Assembly (NCBI RefSeq): GCF_016598475.1
Contig: NZ_JAEMUX010000038.1
Location: forward strand, 1 to 64,000
Direction: 5' to 3'
Length of the DNA stretch: 64,000 bases
From: Streptomyces adelaidensis
GTDB taxonomy: Bacteria; Actinomycetota; Actinomycetes; Streptomycetales; Streptomycetaceae
Shown here: positions 52,344-61,761 of the stretch, one piece after another
Layout: each line of letters opens with the position of its first letter
How positions within the stretch are numbered: the stretch's first letter is position 1
Notes under the pieces: generated by a model
The model's database searches: none
The model's input: the letters and a program-made list of their open reading frames with translations, nothing else
Told to the model about the DNA's origin: nothing
Made by a program: the position numbers and the translations under genes

Positions 52344-54121
52344 TCGGCGTGGCGCCACCGGCGTACGACCCGGCCACCCCGACGACGGCGAACACCCTGC
52401 CCGTCGGCGCCCCCGCGACCGTACGCGCCTACGTGGCCGAACTGTTCCGCCGGCACCGCCGGGCCTTCGTCCTGCTCATCGTGGTCAACACGGTCGCCGT
52501 GGTCGCCTCGATGGCCGGCCCCTACCTGCTGGGCGCACTCGTCGAGCGGGTCTCGGACGAGGCCCGCGAACTCCATCTGGAACTCACAGCGGCGGTGTTC
52601 GTCGTCGCCCTCGTCGTCCAGGCCGTCTTCGTACGGGAGGTGCGGCTTCGCGGCGCCATGCTCGGCGAGCGGATGCTGGCCGACCTGCGCGAGGACTTCC
52701 TCGTACGGTCGGTCGGGCTGCCGCCGGGCGTCCTGGAGCGCGCCGGAACGGGTGACCTGCTCTCCCGCATCACCACCGACATCGACCGGCTCGCCAACGC
52801 GATGCGCGAGGCCGTGCCGCAGCTGGCGATCGGTGTGGTGTGGGTGGTGCTGCTCATCGGCGGGCTCGCCGTGACCGCGCCCCCGCTGGCCCTCACCGTA
52901 CTGCTGGCCCTGCCCCTGCTGGTGGCCGGCTGCCGCTGGTACTTCAAGCGCGCGCCCTCCGCCTACCGCTCGGAGTCCGCCGGTTACGCCGCTGTCGCCG
53001 CCGCGCTCGCGGAGACCGTGGACGCCGGCCGCACCGTCGAGGCCTACCGCCTCGGCGAGCGCCGCATCGACCTGTCGAACCAGCGGGTACAGGAGTGGAC
53101 CGCGTGGGAGCGGTACACGCTTTGGCTGCGGTCGGTGCTCTTCCCGGTCCTCAACCTCACGCACACCACGGTCCTCGGCTCCGTCCTGATCCTCGGCGGG
53201 GTGTTCGTCCTGCAGGGCTGGATCGGGCTCGGCCAGCTGACCACGGGCGCGCTCATCGCCCAGATGCTCGTCGACCCGATCAACCTGATCCTGCGCTGGT
53301 ACGACGAGCTGCAGGTCGCCGAGGTGTCGCTGGCCCGCCTGGTCGGCGTACGGGACATAGAGCCGGACGCGGGCGACCCGACCGTGGCCCCCGACGGTCG
53401 CCACGTCCACGCCGACCAGGTGCGGTTCGGGTACCGCGAGGGTGTCGACGTCCTGCGCGAGGTCTCCCTGGAGGTCGCGCCAGGCACCCGCCTCGCCCTC
53501 GTCGGCCCGTCCGGCGCGGGCAAGTCGACCCTGGGCAGGCTCCTCGCCGGGATCTACGCGCCCCGCGACGGCCGGGTCACCCTGGGGGGCGCCGAGCTGT
53601 CGCGGATGCCCGCGGAGGACGTCCGCTCCCATGTGGCGCTCGTCAACCAGGAGCACCATGTGTTCGTCGGCTCCCTGCGCGACAACCTGCTCCTCGCCCG
53701 TACGGGTGCGCAGGACGCCGAGCTGTGGGCGGCGCTGGGCGCGGTGGACGCCGATGCCTGGGCGCGGGCGCTGGACGGTGGCCTGGACACCGAGGTCGGC
53801 TCCGGCGGGCTCGCGCTCACCCCGGCGCAGGCCCAGCAGATCGCGCTGGCCCGGCTGGTCCTCGCCGACCCGCACACGCTGGTCCTGGACGAGGCGACCT
53901 CGCTCCTCGACCCCCGTGCCGCCCGCCATCTGGAGCGCTCCCTCGCCCGTGTCCTCGACGGCCGCACCGTCGTCGCCATCGCCCACCGGCTGCACACCGC
54001 CCACGACGCGGACGTCATCGCCGTCGTCGAGAACGGCCGGATCAGCGAACTCGGCAGCCACGACCAACTGGTCGAGGCCGACGGCGCCTACGCCGCCCTG
54101 TGGAGGTCCTGGCACAGCTGA
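52340..54121 (+). CDS. ABC exporter subunit with canonical Walker A and degenerate signature (heterodimer partner 2)
   Basis: A 593-residue half-transporter. The membrane domain has six helices from about 33 to 320. NBD: Walker A VGPSGAGKST (about 389), Walker B LVLDEATSLLD with the catalytic Glu, and H-loop IAHRLHTA. The signature is altered to LTPAQAQQI in place of LSGGQ. Combined with the partner it would make one competent ATP site (this Walker A with the partner's signature) and one dead site. Substrate unknown. No regulator gene is adjacent. Confidence 0.88.
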   Translation: MIGVAPPAYDPATPTTANTLPVGAPATVRAYVAELFRRHRRAFVLLIVVNTVAVVASMAGPYLLGALVERVSDEARELHLELTAAVFVVALVVQAVFVREVRLRGAMLGERMLADLREDFLVRSVGLPPGVLERAGTGDLLSRITTDIDRLANAMREAVPQLAIGVVWVVLLIGGLAVTAPPLALTVLLALPLLVAGCRWYFKRAPSAYRSESAGYAAVAAALAETVDAGRTVEAYRLGERRIDLSNQRVQEWTAWERYTLWLRSVLFPVLNLTHTTVLGSVLILGGVFVLQGWIGLGQLTTGALIAQMLVDPINLILRWYDELQVAEVSLARLVGVRDIEPDAGDPTVAPDGRHVHADQVRFGYREGVDVLREVSLEVAPGTRLALVGPSGAGKSTLGRLLAGIYAPRDGRVTLGGAELSRMPAEDVRSHVALVNQEHHVFVGSLRDNLLLARTGAQDAELWAALGAVDADAWARALDGGLDTEVGSGGLALTPAQAQQIALARLVLADPHTLVLDEATSLLDPRAARHLERSLARVLDGRTVVAIAHRLHTAHDADVIAVVENGRISELGSHDQLVEADGAYAALWRSWHS

Positions 54122-54186
54122 CCGAGACGGGCCCGCGGCGGGCACCACCGGCCGGCATGACGCCACCGCCGTCCTGAGCACCGCCG

Positions 54187-54600
54187 ACCGGCACGGGGCG
54201 CCCGCCGGGCGGGCGGCTGACCGGGGCGGATCCGTTCCCTCCGGGGGCGGCCCCGCCCCCGGCATCAGTCCGCCGGTGCCCGGGGCACCCCGACCGGCAC
54301 GAGATGCCCGCCGGGCGGGCGGCTGACCGAGGCGAACCCGGTCCCTGGGGGGCGCCGCCTGACGGCACGGGACCGCCGACGCCCGAGACACCGCCGACCA
54401 GCACCGGGCCACCGTTGAGTGGGCAGCGGACCCAGGCGGAGCCGGCAACGGCGCGGGCGCCGCGCCGGACGGCACGAGACCGCCGACGTCCTGGTCACCG
54501 CCGACCGGCACCGGCCCACCGTCGCATCCGTGGCTGACCGACGTGGGGTCGCCGCCGCCGCATGCTCGGCGGCGGTCGCCGGTGCGGCCCCGGCCGACGC
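54187..54600. repeat. four ~102-107 bp imperfect tandem repeats
   Basis: Units start near 54187, 54289, 54391 and 54498, each opening with a CCGACCGGCAC-like sequence and ending in a CACC. The first two are most alike. Units of 102 bp keep frame. The repeats span most of the 746-bp gap between the ABC pair and the DUF5709 gene. They may be a relic of a repetitive protein gene or minisatellite; no RBS or start fits any frame. Confidence 0.7.
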
Positions 54601-54867
54601 CATGGGCACCGGGGCGGGGGAAGCAGCCGGTGTCCTGCCGATGGGCGGGGATCGCGCCCGGCCCGGAGGACGGGCGCCGACGGGATCGGGCGGCCGGGTC
54701 CCTGCCGTTGCGCGGTGCCGAACGTGAGTGGAAGGCTGGAGGTGGGCAGTGATTCGGGGGACGCCCGTGAGCCGCCCGGTTCGCGGGGTTCGGGCCGCCG
54801 CCCAGCGGTCCGCGCGCCCACCGTCGCCGAGCGGTGGCAGCGGCCCGTCCCACCACTGGAGGTACCC

Positions 54868-55338
54868 GTGGACACAGCCGGCGGCTGGGGAGACGACGTC
54901 TACCAGCCAGACGGATCCGAGATCCAGGACGACGCGGGGCTGCTGGACGCCGAGGACACCCTGGTCACCGACGGTGTCGCCGACCCCCTCGACCGGGGTT
55001 GGTCGCCACCGGAGCGGCCATGGGCGGTGGAGCACACCGGTGTGACCGCCGCGGAGCGCCTGCGTGGCGAATCCCTGGACCAACGCCTCGGCGAGGAACT
55101 CCCGGACATCGGCTACCCCGCCGGGGACGGCATCGGCGACTCCCAGGACACCGACGGCGAGCCCCTGGACAACGAGGTCGGCGCCCTGCGCTCCGGCCGC
55201 CTTGTCGCCCCCGACGAGGGCGCGCACGATGACGAGGAGAGCGGGCTGATCGCCACCGACGTCGGCATCGACGGAGCCGCCTCGTCCGCCGAGGAGGCGG
55301 CGATGCACATCGTGGACGAGGACTCGCTGTCCGGTTGA
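54868..55338 (+). CDS. DUF5709 protein
   Basis: A 156-residue acidic, soluble protein from GTG 54868 (GGAGG six bases upstream). It has the DUF5709 signature: WGDDVYQPDGSE, DDAGLLDAEDTL, DRGWSPPERPWAVEHTGVTA, ESLDQRLGEELPDI, and an acidic C-terminus EEAAMHIVDED. The family is common in Streptomyces and has no defined function. The gene is complete and monocistronic. Confidence 0.85.
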   Translation: MDTAGGWGDDVYQPDGSEIQDDAGLLDAEDTLVTDGVADPLDRGWSPPERPWAVEHTGVTAAERLRGESLDQRLGEELPDIGYPAGDGIGDSQDTDGEPLDNEVGALRSGRLVAPDEGAHDDEESGLIATDVGIDGAASSAEEAAMHIVDEDSLSG

Positions 55339-55478
55339 CCCGGCGGTGTTCCGTGCCGGGTTGCCGCCACGCCTCGGCGGACTCCCTGCCGGGCCTGACG
55401 CCACAGGAGGAGTGGTCACGCCCGAGGCCGGTGGACTCCACGTCGGCCCGAGCCCGGCGGCCGGGGTCGAGTGCCGCG

Positions 55479-56273
55479 TCAGATGAAGTTGAGCGCGGCC
55501 GCGGCGCCCACTCCCCCGAGCACCATGAACACCGGCATCAGTACCCTCAGCTCCACCCAGCTGCCGGCCCGGAACCGCATCGCCTTCGGCGGGCCCAAGG
55601 GATACCACCGCTTGCGCCCGATCGGTATCGGCCACAGGACCGGGCAGCCGGACACGGTAAGCGAGTCCCCGACGTCGTGCACCAGCGCGCCCAGGACGAT
55701 CGGCAACCCGAGCCACAGGTACTCCTGGCCCGGCTGTGTGAACAGCCAGTCCGCCCCGTTGCCCGGCTTGTCCAGGACACCCGCGAGGATCCAGGCGCTG
55801 GTCGCCGCCAGCAGCCACACCAGCACATCGCTGCTCGAACCGCGGGCCGCCCGCCACAGCAGACCCTCGATGGCCAGCACCATGTGCACGAAGAGGATGG
55901 CCAGCACCGCCCAGCGGCCACCCGTGATCGCGATGACGGAGGCGCCTGCGCCGAGCAGCACCGCCCACAGCCAGGTGTGCGTCAGTGTGCGGTGCCCACC
56001 CGAGCGGCGCGGGTCGCCCTGCTTCTTCGTCGCCTTGTAGACAGCGTACGAGAGCTTGTCGACGATCTCGCAGACCCAGCGCGACAGGGGACCGAAGGAC
56101 CGCGAGATCGTGGCCGCCTTGTGGTCCAGGTCCGGGGCGAGCGCGGCGCCCGCGCAGATCAGCGCGCCGACCAGGAGGACCGGCCAGGGCATCGTGTGCC
56201 CGGCGGCGGCCGCTGCCGCCCCTACGCCGAGCCAGGCCGCGGCTCCCGACAGTGAGTGTGCTGGTCCCATCAT
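55479..56273 (-). CDS. YdjM-like membrane-bound metal-dependent hydrolase (DUF457)
   Basis: A 264-residue membrane protein from ATG 56273 (a GGGACGGGG lies upstream; an ATG at 56291 is possible). The YdjM/DUF457 motif layout is present: MGPAHSLSGAAAW with the N-terminal His, ALAPDLDHKAATISR with the metal-binding DxDH, GGHRTLTHTWLW, and LGALVHDVGDSLT. There are about seven hydrophobic segments. E. coli YdjM is a LexA-regulated membrane protein; the substrate is unknown. It is divergent from the helicase gene. Confidence 0.85.
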   Translation of the reverse strand: MMGPAHSLSGAAAWLGVGAAAAAAGHTMPWPVLLVGALICAGAALAPDLDHKAATISRSFGPLSRWVCEIVDKLSYAVYKATKKQGDPRRSGGHRTLTHTWLWAVLLGAGASVIAITGGRWAVLAILFVHMVLAIEGLLWRAARGSSSDVLVWLLAATSAWILAGVLDKPGNGADWLFTQPGQEYLWLGLPIVLGALVHDVGDSLTVSGCPVLWPIPIGRKRWYPLGPPKAMRFRAGSWVELRVLMPVFMVLGGVGAAAALNFI

Positions 56274-56439
56274 GGCGGTGCCCCGTCCCATTCCGTCCGT
56301 GCCGCTGTCCAGTCGCCTTGTGCCGCTGTCCAGTTGTCCAGGTGCGCTGACGCTCCGTCGGCGCCACAGCGTAGCGTTCGCGATCTTCGGTCCGGCATCC
56401 GATTCCCCCCTCAGGCACACGGGCAGGCAAGATGGGGGC

Positions 56440-58953
56440 GTGACCCTCATCGATCAGCTGCCGCGGACCGCCGACCCCGACGCCCTCTACGAAGCCTTCG
56501 AGTCGTGGGCCCAGGAACGCGGTCTCACCCTCTATCCGCACCAGGAGGAGGCGCTTATCGAGGTGGTCTCCGGCGCGAACGTGATCGTCTCGACGCCCAC
56601 CGGCTCCGGCAAGAGCATGATCGCGGCGGGCGCGCACTTCGCGGCCCTCGCCCGGGACGAGGTCACCTTCTACACGGCCCCGATCAAGGCACTGGTCTCG
56701 GAGAAGTTCTTCGAGCTGTGCAAGATCTTCGGCACCGAGAACGTCGGCATGCTCACCGGCGACGCGTCCGTGAACTCCGACGCCCCCATCATCTGCTGCA
56801 CCGCCGAGGTGCTCGCGTCCATCGCGCTGCGCGACGGCAAGCACGCCGACGTCGGCCAGGTCGTCATGGACGAGTTCCACTTCTACGCGGAGGCGGACCG
56901 CGGCTGGGCCTGGCAGATTCCGATCCTGGAGCTGCCGCAGGCCCAGTTCATCCTGATGTCGGCGACCCTCGGCGACGTCTCGATGTTCGAGAAGGACCTC
57001 ACGCGGCGCACCGGCCGCCCCACCTCCGTGGTCCGCTCGGCGACCCGCCCGGTGCCGCTCTCCTACGAATACGTGCTGACGCCGCTGACGGAGACGCTCA
57101 CGGAGCTGCTCGCCACCAAGCAGGCTCCTGTCTACATCGTGCACTTCACTCAGGCGCAGGCCGTGGAGCGCGCGCAGGCGCTGATGAGCATCAACATGTG
57201 TACGCGGGAGGAGAAGGACCAGATCGCCGAGCTGATCGGCAGCTTCCGCTTCACCACCAAGTTCGGCCGCAACCTCTCGCGTTACGTGCGACACGGCATC
57301 GGTGTGCATCACGCCGGCATGCTGCCCAAGTACCGGCGTCTGGTGGAGAAGCTGGCCCAGGCCGGTCTGCTGAAGGTCATCTGCGGCACGGACACGCTCG
57401 GCGTCGGCGTCAACGTCCCCATTCGCACGGTGTTGTTCACCGCTCTCACGAAGTACGACGGCACCCGGGTGCGGACGCTGCGGGCCCGCGAGTTCCACCA
57501 GATCGCGGGCCGCGCCGGGCGGGCAGGCTTCGACACGGCGGGCTTCGTGGTGGCGCAGGCGCCCGAGCATGTCATCGAGAACGAGAAGTCGCTCGCCAAG
57601 GCGGGCGACGATCCGAAGAAGCGCCGCAAGGTGGTCCGCAAGAAGGCGCCGGAGGGATTCGTCGGCTGGACCGACAACACCTTCGAGAAGCTCATCGCCT
57701 CCGACCCGGAGCCGCTCACCTCCCGTTTCCGGGTCACCCACACGATGCTGCTGTCGGTGATCGCACGGCCCGGCAATGCCTTCCAGGCGATGCGGCATCT
57801 GCTGGAGGACAACCACGAGCCGCGCAAGCAGCAGTTGCGGCACATCCGCCGCGCGATCGCCATCTACCGGTCGCTCCTCGACGGCGGCATCGTCGAAAAG
57901 CTCGACCAGCCGGACGCCGAGGGCCGCATCGTCCGTCTGACGGTGGACCTCCAGCAGGACTTCGCGCTCAACCAGCCGCTGTCCACCTTCGCGCTGGCCT
58001 CGTTCGAACTGCTCGACCCGGAGTCGCCGTCCTACGCCCTGGACATGGTGTCCGTCGTCGAGTCGACGCTGGACGACCCGCGGCAGATCCTCGCCGCCCA
58101 GCAGAACAAGGCGCGCGGTGAGGCCGTGGCCGCGATGAAGGCGGACGGCATCGAGTACGAGGAGCGCATGGAGCGGCTCCAGGACGTCGGCTACCCCAAG
58201 CCGCTGGAGGAGCTGCTCTCCCACGCGTACAACACCTACCGCAAGAGCCATCCGTGGGTCGGCGACCATCCGCTGTCGCCGAAGTCCGTGATCCGGGACA
58301 TGTACGAACGGGCCATGTCGTTCACGGAGTTGGTGTCCTACTACGAGCTGGCCCGCACCGAGGGCATTGTGCTGCGCTACCTCGCCGGCGCCTTCAAGGC
58401 CCTCGATCACACCGTCCCCGACGACCTGAAGTCGGACGATCTGGAGGATCTGATCGCCTGGCTCGGCGAGATGGTGCGGCAGGTCGACTCCAGCCTCCTC
58501 GACGAGTGGGAACAGTTGGCCAACCCCGAGGTGATGACGGCAGAGGAGGCTCAGGAGCGGGCCGACCAGGTCAAGCCGGTCACCTCCAACGCGCGTGCCT
58601 TCCGCGTCCTCGTCCGCAACGCCATGTTCCGCCGCGTCGAGCTCGCCGCCCTCGATCATGTGAACGAGCTGGGCGAGATGGACGCCGAGACCGGCTGGGA
58701 CGCCGATCGGTGGGGTGAGGCCATGGACAAGTACTGGGACGAGTACGAGGACCTCGGTACCGGTCCCGATGCCCGCGGCCCCAGGCTGCTGATGATCGAG
58801 GAGGAGCCGCAGAACGGGCTGTGGCGCGTCCGCCAGACCTTCGCCGACCCGAACGGCGATCATGACTGGGGCATCAGCGCGGAGATCGACCTCGCGGCTT
58901 CCGACACCGAGGGACGCGCCGTGGTCAAGGTCACCGACGTCGGCCAGCTGTGA
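56440..58953 (+). CDS. Ski2/Mtr4-like DEAD/H-box helicase with DUF3516
   Basis: An 837-residue SF2 helicase from GTG 56440. Motif I STPTGSGKS (about 50-58), motif II as DEFH, motif III SATLGD, motifs V/VI GTDTLGVGVNVPIR and QIAGRAGRAGFD. After the two RecA domains, the C-terminal 400 residues match DUF3516, found only in actinobacterial members. RNA helicases of this type help RNA turnover or processing. The thioesterase gene follows after 19 bp in the same orientation. Confidence 0.9.
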   Translation: MTLIDQLPRTADPDALYEAFESWAQERGLTLYPHQEEALIEVVSGANVIVSTPTGSGKSMIAAGAHFAALARDEVTFYTAPIKALVSEKFFELCKIFGTENVGMLTGDASVNSDAPIICCTAEVLASIALRDGKHADVGQVVMDEFHFYAEADRGWAWQIPILELPQAQFILMSATLGDVSMFEKDLTRRTGRPTSVVRSATRPVPLSYEYVLTPLTETLTELLATKQAPVYIVHFTQAQAVERAQALMSINMCTREEKDQIAELIGSFRFTTKFGRNLSRYVRHGIGVHHAGMLPKYRRLVEKLAQAGLLKVICGTDTLGVGVNVPIRTVLFTALTKYDGTRVRTLRAREFHQIAGRAGRAGFDTAGFVVAQAPEHVIENEKSLAKAGDDPKKRRKVVRKKAPEGFVGWTDNTFEKLIASDPEPLTSRFRVTHTMLLSVIARPGNAFQAMRHLLEDNHEPRKQQLRHIRRAIAIYRSLLDGGIVEKLDQPDAEGRIVRLTVDLQQDFALNQPLSTFALASFELLDPESPSYALDMVSVVESTLDDPRQILAAQQNKARGEAVAAMKADGIEYEERMERLQDVGYPKPLEELLSHAYNTYRKSHPWVGDHPLSPKSVIRDMYERAMSFTELVSYYELARTEGIVLRYLAGAFKALDHTVPDDLKSDDLEDLIAWLGEMVRQVDSSLLDEWEQLANPEVMTAEEAQERADQVKPVTSNARAFRVLVRNAMFRRVELAALDHVNELGEMDAETGWDADRWGEAMDKYWDEYEDLGTGPDARGPRLLMIEEEPQNGLWRVRQTFADPNGDHDWGISAEIDLAASDTEGRAVVKVTDVGQL

Positions 58954-58972
58954 ACACCGGAGAGGCCAGTAC

Positions 58973-59848
58973 ATGACGACCAACCCCGCCGAGCGGCTCG
59001 TCGACCTGCTCGACCTGGAGCAGATCGAGGTCAACATCTTCCGCGGTCGCAGCCCGCAGGAGTCCCTGCAAAGGGTCTTCGGCGGCCAGGTCGCCGGCCA
59101 GGCCCTGGTCGCGGCCGGGCGCACCACGGAGGGTGACCGGCCGGTGCATTCGCTGCACGCGTACTTCCTGCGTCCCGGCCGTCCGGGAGTGCCGATCGTG
59201 TACCAGGTCGAGCGGGTCCGCGACGGGCGGTCGTTCACCACGCGCCGGGTCACCGCCGTGCAGCAGGGCCGCACGATCTTCAATCTGACCGCCTCCTTTC
59301 ACAAGCCTGAAAAGGGGAGCTTCGAGCACCAGCTGCCGCCGTCCAGGAAGGTGCCGGACCCCGAGTCGCTGCCGACCGTGACGCAGGAGATCACCGAGCA
59401 TCTGGGCACGCTCCCCGAGCAGTTGGAGCGCATGGCCCGACGTCAGCCCTTCGACATCCGGTACGTGGACCGGCTGCGCTGGACCCCCGATGAGGTCGAG
59501 AACGCCGAGCCGCGCAGCGCGGTGTGGATGCGGGCCGTCGGTCCCCTGGGCGACGACCCGCTGGTGCACACCTGCGCGCTGACGTACGCCAGCGACATGA
59601 CCCTCCTGGACGCCGTCCGCATCCCGGTCGAGCCCCTCTGGGGACCGCGCGGTTTCGACATGGCGTCGCTGGACCACGCCATGTGGTTCCACCGGCCGTT
59701 CCGCGCCGACCAGTGGTTCCTGTACGACCAGGAGTCCCCGATCGCGGTGGGCGGACGCGGTCTGGCCCGAGGCCGCATCTACGACCTGGAGGGCCGTCTG
59801 CTGGTGTCGGTCGTCCAGGAGGGCCTGTTCCGCAAGCTCGGCAGCTGA
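58973..59848 (+). CDS. tesB: acyl-CoA thioesterase II (TesB)
   Basis: A 291-residue double-hotdog thioesterase. N-terminal domain with FRGRSPQESLQRVFGGQVAGQAL and VHSLHAYFLRPGRP; linker; C-terminal domain with ALTYASDMTLLDAV (the Asp-containing catalytic segment), WGPRGFDMASLDHAMWFHRPFRADQWFLYDQESP and GRGLARGRIYDLEGRLLVSVVQEGL. Both hotdog halves and the Asp/Thr/Gln triad positions are present. It hydrolyses medium- and long-chain acyl-CoA. It starts 19 bp after the helicase. Confidence 0.92.
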   Translation: MTTNPAERLVDLLDLEQIEVNIFRGRSPQESLQRVFGGQVAGQALVAAGRTTEGDRPVHSLHAYFLRPGRPGVPIVYQVERVRDGRSFTTRRVTAVQQGRTIFNLTASFHKPEKGSFEHQLPPSRKVPDPESLPTVTQEITEHLGTLPEQLERMARRQPFDIRYVDRLRWTPDEVENAEPRSAVWMRAVGPLGDDPLVHTCALTYASDMTLLDAVRIPVEPLWGPRGFDMASLDHAMWFHRPFRADQWFLYDQESPIAVGGRGLARGRIYDLEGRLLVSVVQEGLFRKLGS

Positions 59849-59876
59849 CCGGGGTCACTCGGCGCCGATCGGTGGA

Positions 59877-60917
59877 TCAGTGGTGTCTGCGCCGGAGCCA
59901 GCTGAACAGGCCTCGTCGCCCCTCGGGGCCCGTGGTCGTCGTCGGCCGCTGTTTCTCGGAACGCCGTACTCCCTCGGGCAGTTGCGGCGCCGACCGGGCT
60001 GCCACTACCAGGGGTGTCTCGTGGCTGGTGGTAGCGGCCGCCACCGGCAACTGTCGACGGGGCCTCGGCGCGAGCCGGTGTGCGCGTGCCTTGGCGAGGG
60101 ACTCCTGGAGGTCCGTCCGCAACCAGTCGATCTCGTCCGGGTCGTCCGCTGTCACGATCCGTTCGGTGATCCGGGCGGCGGGCGAGTCGGGTGAGCCGTG
60201 GTCGGTCCGTGGGGGCCGGTGGCGGTTCAAGTAGGCCCGTTCGTAGGGGTCCTGGACGATCTCCGCGACCTGGAGCGGATCGAGGAGGGAGGCCGGGGCG
60301 GCGGCGCGCGTCCAGGGGTCGTCGGCCTGCCGCAGCAGGAGTCCGAGATGGCGTCCTCGCCAGTTCCGTGGACGCAGGTCCAGCCCCGCGTCGAGCTGGT
60401 TCCTGAGCTCCTCGGGGATCCGGCCCTTCAGCCACTTGGCGTTCTTCTGGTCGGTTGCGAACTGCCGTAGTTCTTCCGCCAGGTAAAGCCAGACCACGGC
60501 GCGGTAGCGGTTCAGGTAGAACTTGACCGGCGTGGCCATCCCAAGCCGTGCGAGACGCATGAAGCGGGTGGCCGGCACGCCCAGGATCTCGGCGGCCGCC
60601 ATGGAGCCCACGGCCTCGACGCGCTTCCGCAGTACTTCCGGGAAGCCCTCCTCGGCGCGGAGCCGGTCGATCTCCGCCTGTGTGATCCGCCGGCCTCCGC
60701 CTCCGCCTCCGTCATCGACGATCGTTCGTACACATCCCAGTTGTACGGCGAGGTCCAGCTCGGCTCGCTTCAGGCCCAGTTCGCGTGCGGCGCGGCTCGG
60801 CGCGAGGCTGCGGCCGGTCGCCCCGGCCGGTGCCGGGACGACGGTCGGCGCGGCGGGCGTGCTGGACTCGGTGGGCGTGGCCTGCGTGGCGGATTGCGTG
60901 ATGGTGTCGCCGGACAT
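59877..60917 (-). CDS. DUF6397 family protein
   Basis: A 346-residue soluble protein with a disordered Thr/Pro/Ala-rich N-terminus, then a helix-turn-helix-like part (SRAARELGLKRAELDLAVQLGCVRTI; RRITQAEIDRLRAEEGFPEVLRKR; VGSMAAAEILGVPATRFMRLARLG). The helical middle (VWLYLAEELRQFA...RIPEELR) and tail (LFSWLRRR) are typical of actinobacterial DUF6397 proteins. A DNA-binding role is plausible but unproven. It has its own promoter region at 60918-61046. Confidence 0.75.
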   Translation of the reverse strand: MSGDTITQSATQATPTESSTPAAPTVVPAPAGATGRSLAPSRAARELGLKRAELDLAVQLGCVRTIVDDGGGGGGRRITQAEIDRLRAEEGFPEVLRKRVEAVGSMAAAEILGVPATRFMRLARLGMATPVKFYLNRYRAVVWLYLAEELRQFATDQKNAKWLKGRIPEELRNQLDAGLDLRPRNWRGRHLGLLLRQADDPWTRAAAPASLLDPLQVAEIVQDPYERAYLNRHRPPRTDHGSPDSPAARITERIVTADDPDEIDWLRTDLQESLAKARAHRLAPRPRRQLPVAAATTSHETPLVVAARSAPQLPEGVRRSEKQRPTTTTGPEGRRGLFSWLRRRHH

Positions 60918-61046
60918 GGTGCTTCTCCCCCGTGCGGTGCTGTGCTCGCGCTGGTCTCGCGCTCGCCTCGGGAAAAACCGTAGCCCGTTTGCCGAAAGTC
61001 GTGGCGGGCCTGTGGATAACTCTGCCCGCGACAGCGAAAGGGCAGG

Positions 61047-61460
61047 TCAGCGGTCCATGACGGCGGAGCGCTCAGGCTGTCGGACATCGACGCGGAGGTG
61101 TTCTCCGACGCGGTTCACCAGCCGGGTCATCTCGTAGGCGATCTGACCGATGTCCGCCTCCGCGGCGCTGAGGACACACAGACAGCTGCCCGGGCCGGCC
61201 GCGATGACGAAGAGCACCGCGTCGTCGAACTCGATCATCGTCTGCCGTACGTCACCGGCGCCGAAATGGCGGCCCGAGCCCTTGGCCAGGCTGTGCAGCC
61301 CGGACGAGACCGCGGCGAGGTGCTCGGAATCCTCGCGCCGCAGGCCGGTGCTCGCCGCCGTGACCAGTCCGTCGTTGGACAGCACCAGTGCGTGCCGTAT
61401 GGGTTCGACGCGCTCGGTCAGGTCGTCCAGGAGCCAACCGAGTCCCGCGTTCTGCACCAT
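61047..61460 (-). CDS. roadblock/LC7 domain protein (CvnB-like), stand-alone copy
   Basis: A 137-residue protein from ATG 61460 (GGGGAG nine bases upstream). It matches the CvnB partner of actinobacterial conservons: LGWLLDDLTERVEPIRHALVLSNDGLVTA, EDSEHLAAVSSGLHSLAKG, and DDAVLFVIAAGPGSCLCVLSAAEADIGQIAYEMTRLVNRVGEHL. It is a clear paralog of the roadblock gene at 63014-63451 but lacks its own kinase, DUF742 and GTPase genes. It lies downstream of the conservon in the same orientation and may substitute for or compete with that copy. Confidence 0.88.
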   Translation of the reverse strand: MVQNAGLGWLLDDLTERVEPIRHALVLSNDGLVTAASTGLRREDSEHLAAVSSGLHSLAKGSGRHFGAGDVRQTMIEFDDAVLFVIAAGPGSCLCVLSAAEADIGQIAYEMTRLVNRVGEHLRVDVRQPERSAVMDR

Positions 61461-61761
61461 TGTTCGTACTCCCCGTTTCGTCGTTCCCCCTGTCAAGGAG
61501 GATCCGACGATTCAGCCTTCCCCACTGTCGGCATGGGAGCAAGCAGGATCGGGACATGGCAAGGAAGATGACCGACAAGGTATGGCGGGCCCTCGTCCGG
61601 CCAGAATCGCGCGCCGGCGCATCGACGACCGTCCTCGCTGACAGGTGCACTCAGCTCACGTCTGCCAGTTCCGGCCGGTCGGCGACGACGGGCTCTTCAA
61701 CGCCGGATATGACCGTGTCAAGGGCCGGAATCCGGCCAGGGGCGAGCGTGTCGCCGCCGGT

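Noticed and set aside
54187..54600. possible CRISPR array
   Set aside because: Units are ~102 bp, contiguous and imperfect, without short exact repeats separated by unique spacers, and there are no cas genes.
51224..54856. 1210-codon ORF on the minus strand
   Set aside because: Antisense to the two ABC subunits with canonical motifs; no domain recognised and no RBS.
54265..59283. 1672-codon ORF on the minus strand
   Set aside because: It is antisense to the helicase and the thioesterase, which have clear motifs; long antisense ORFs are usual in such GC-rich DNA. Its sequence is low-complexity without domains.
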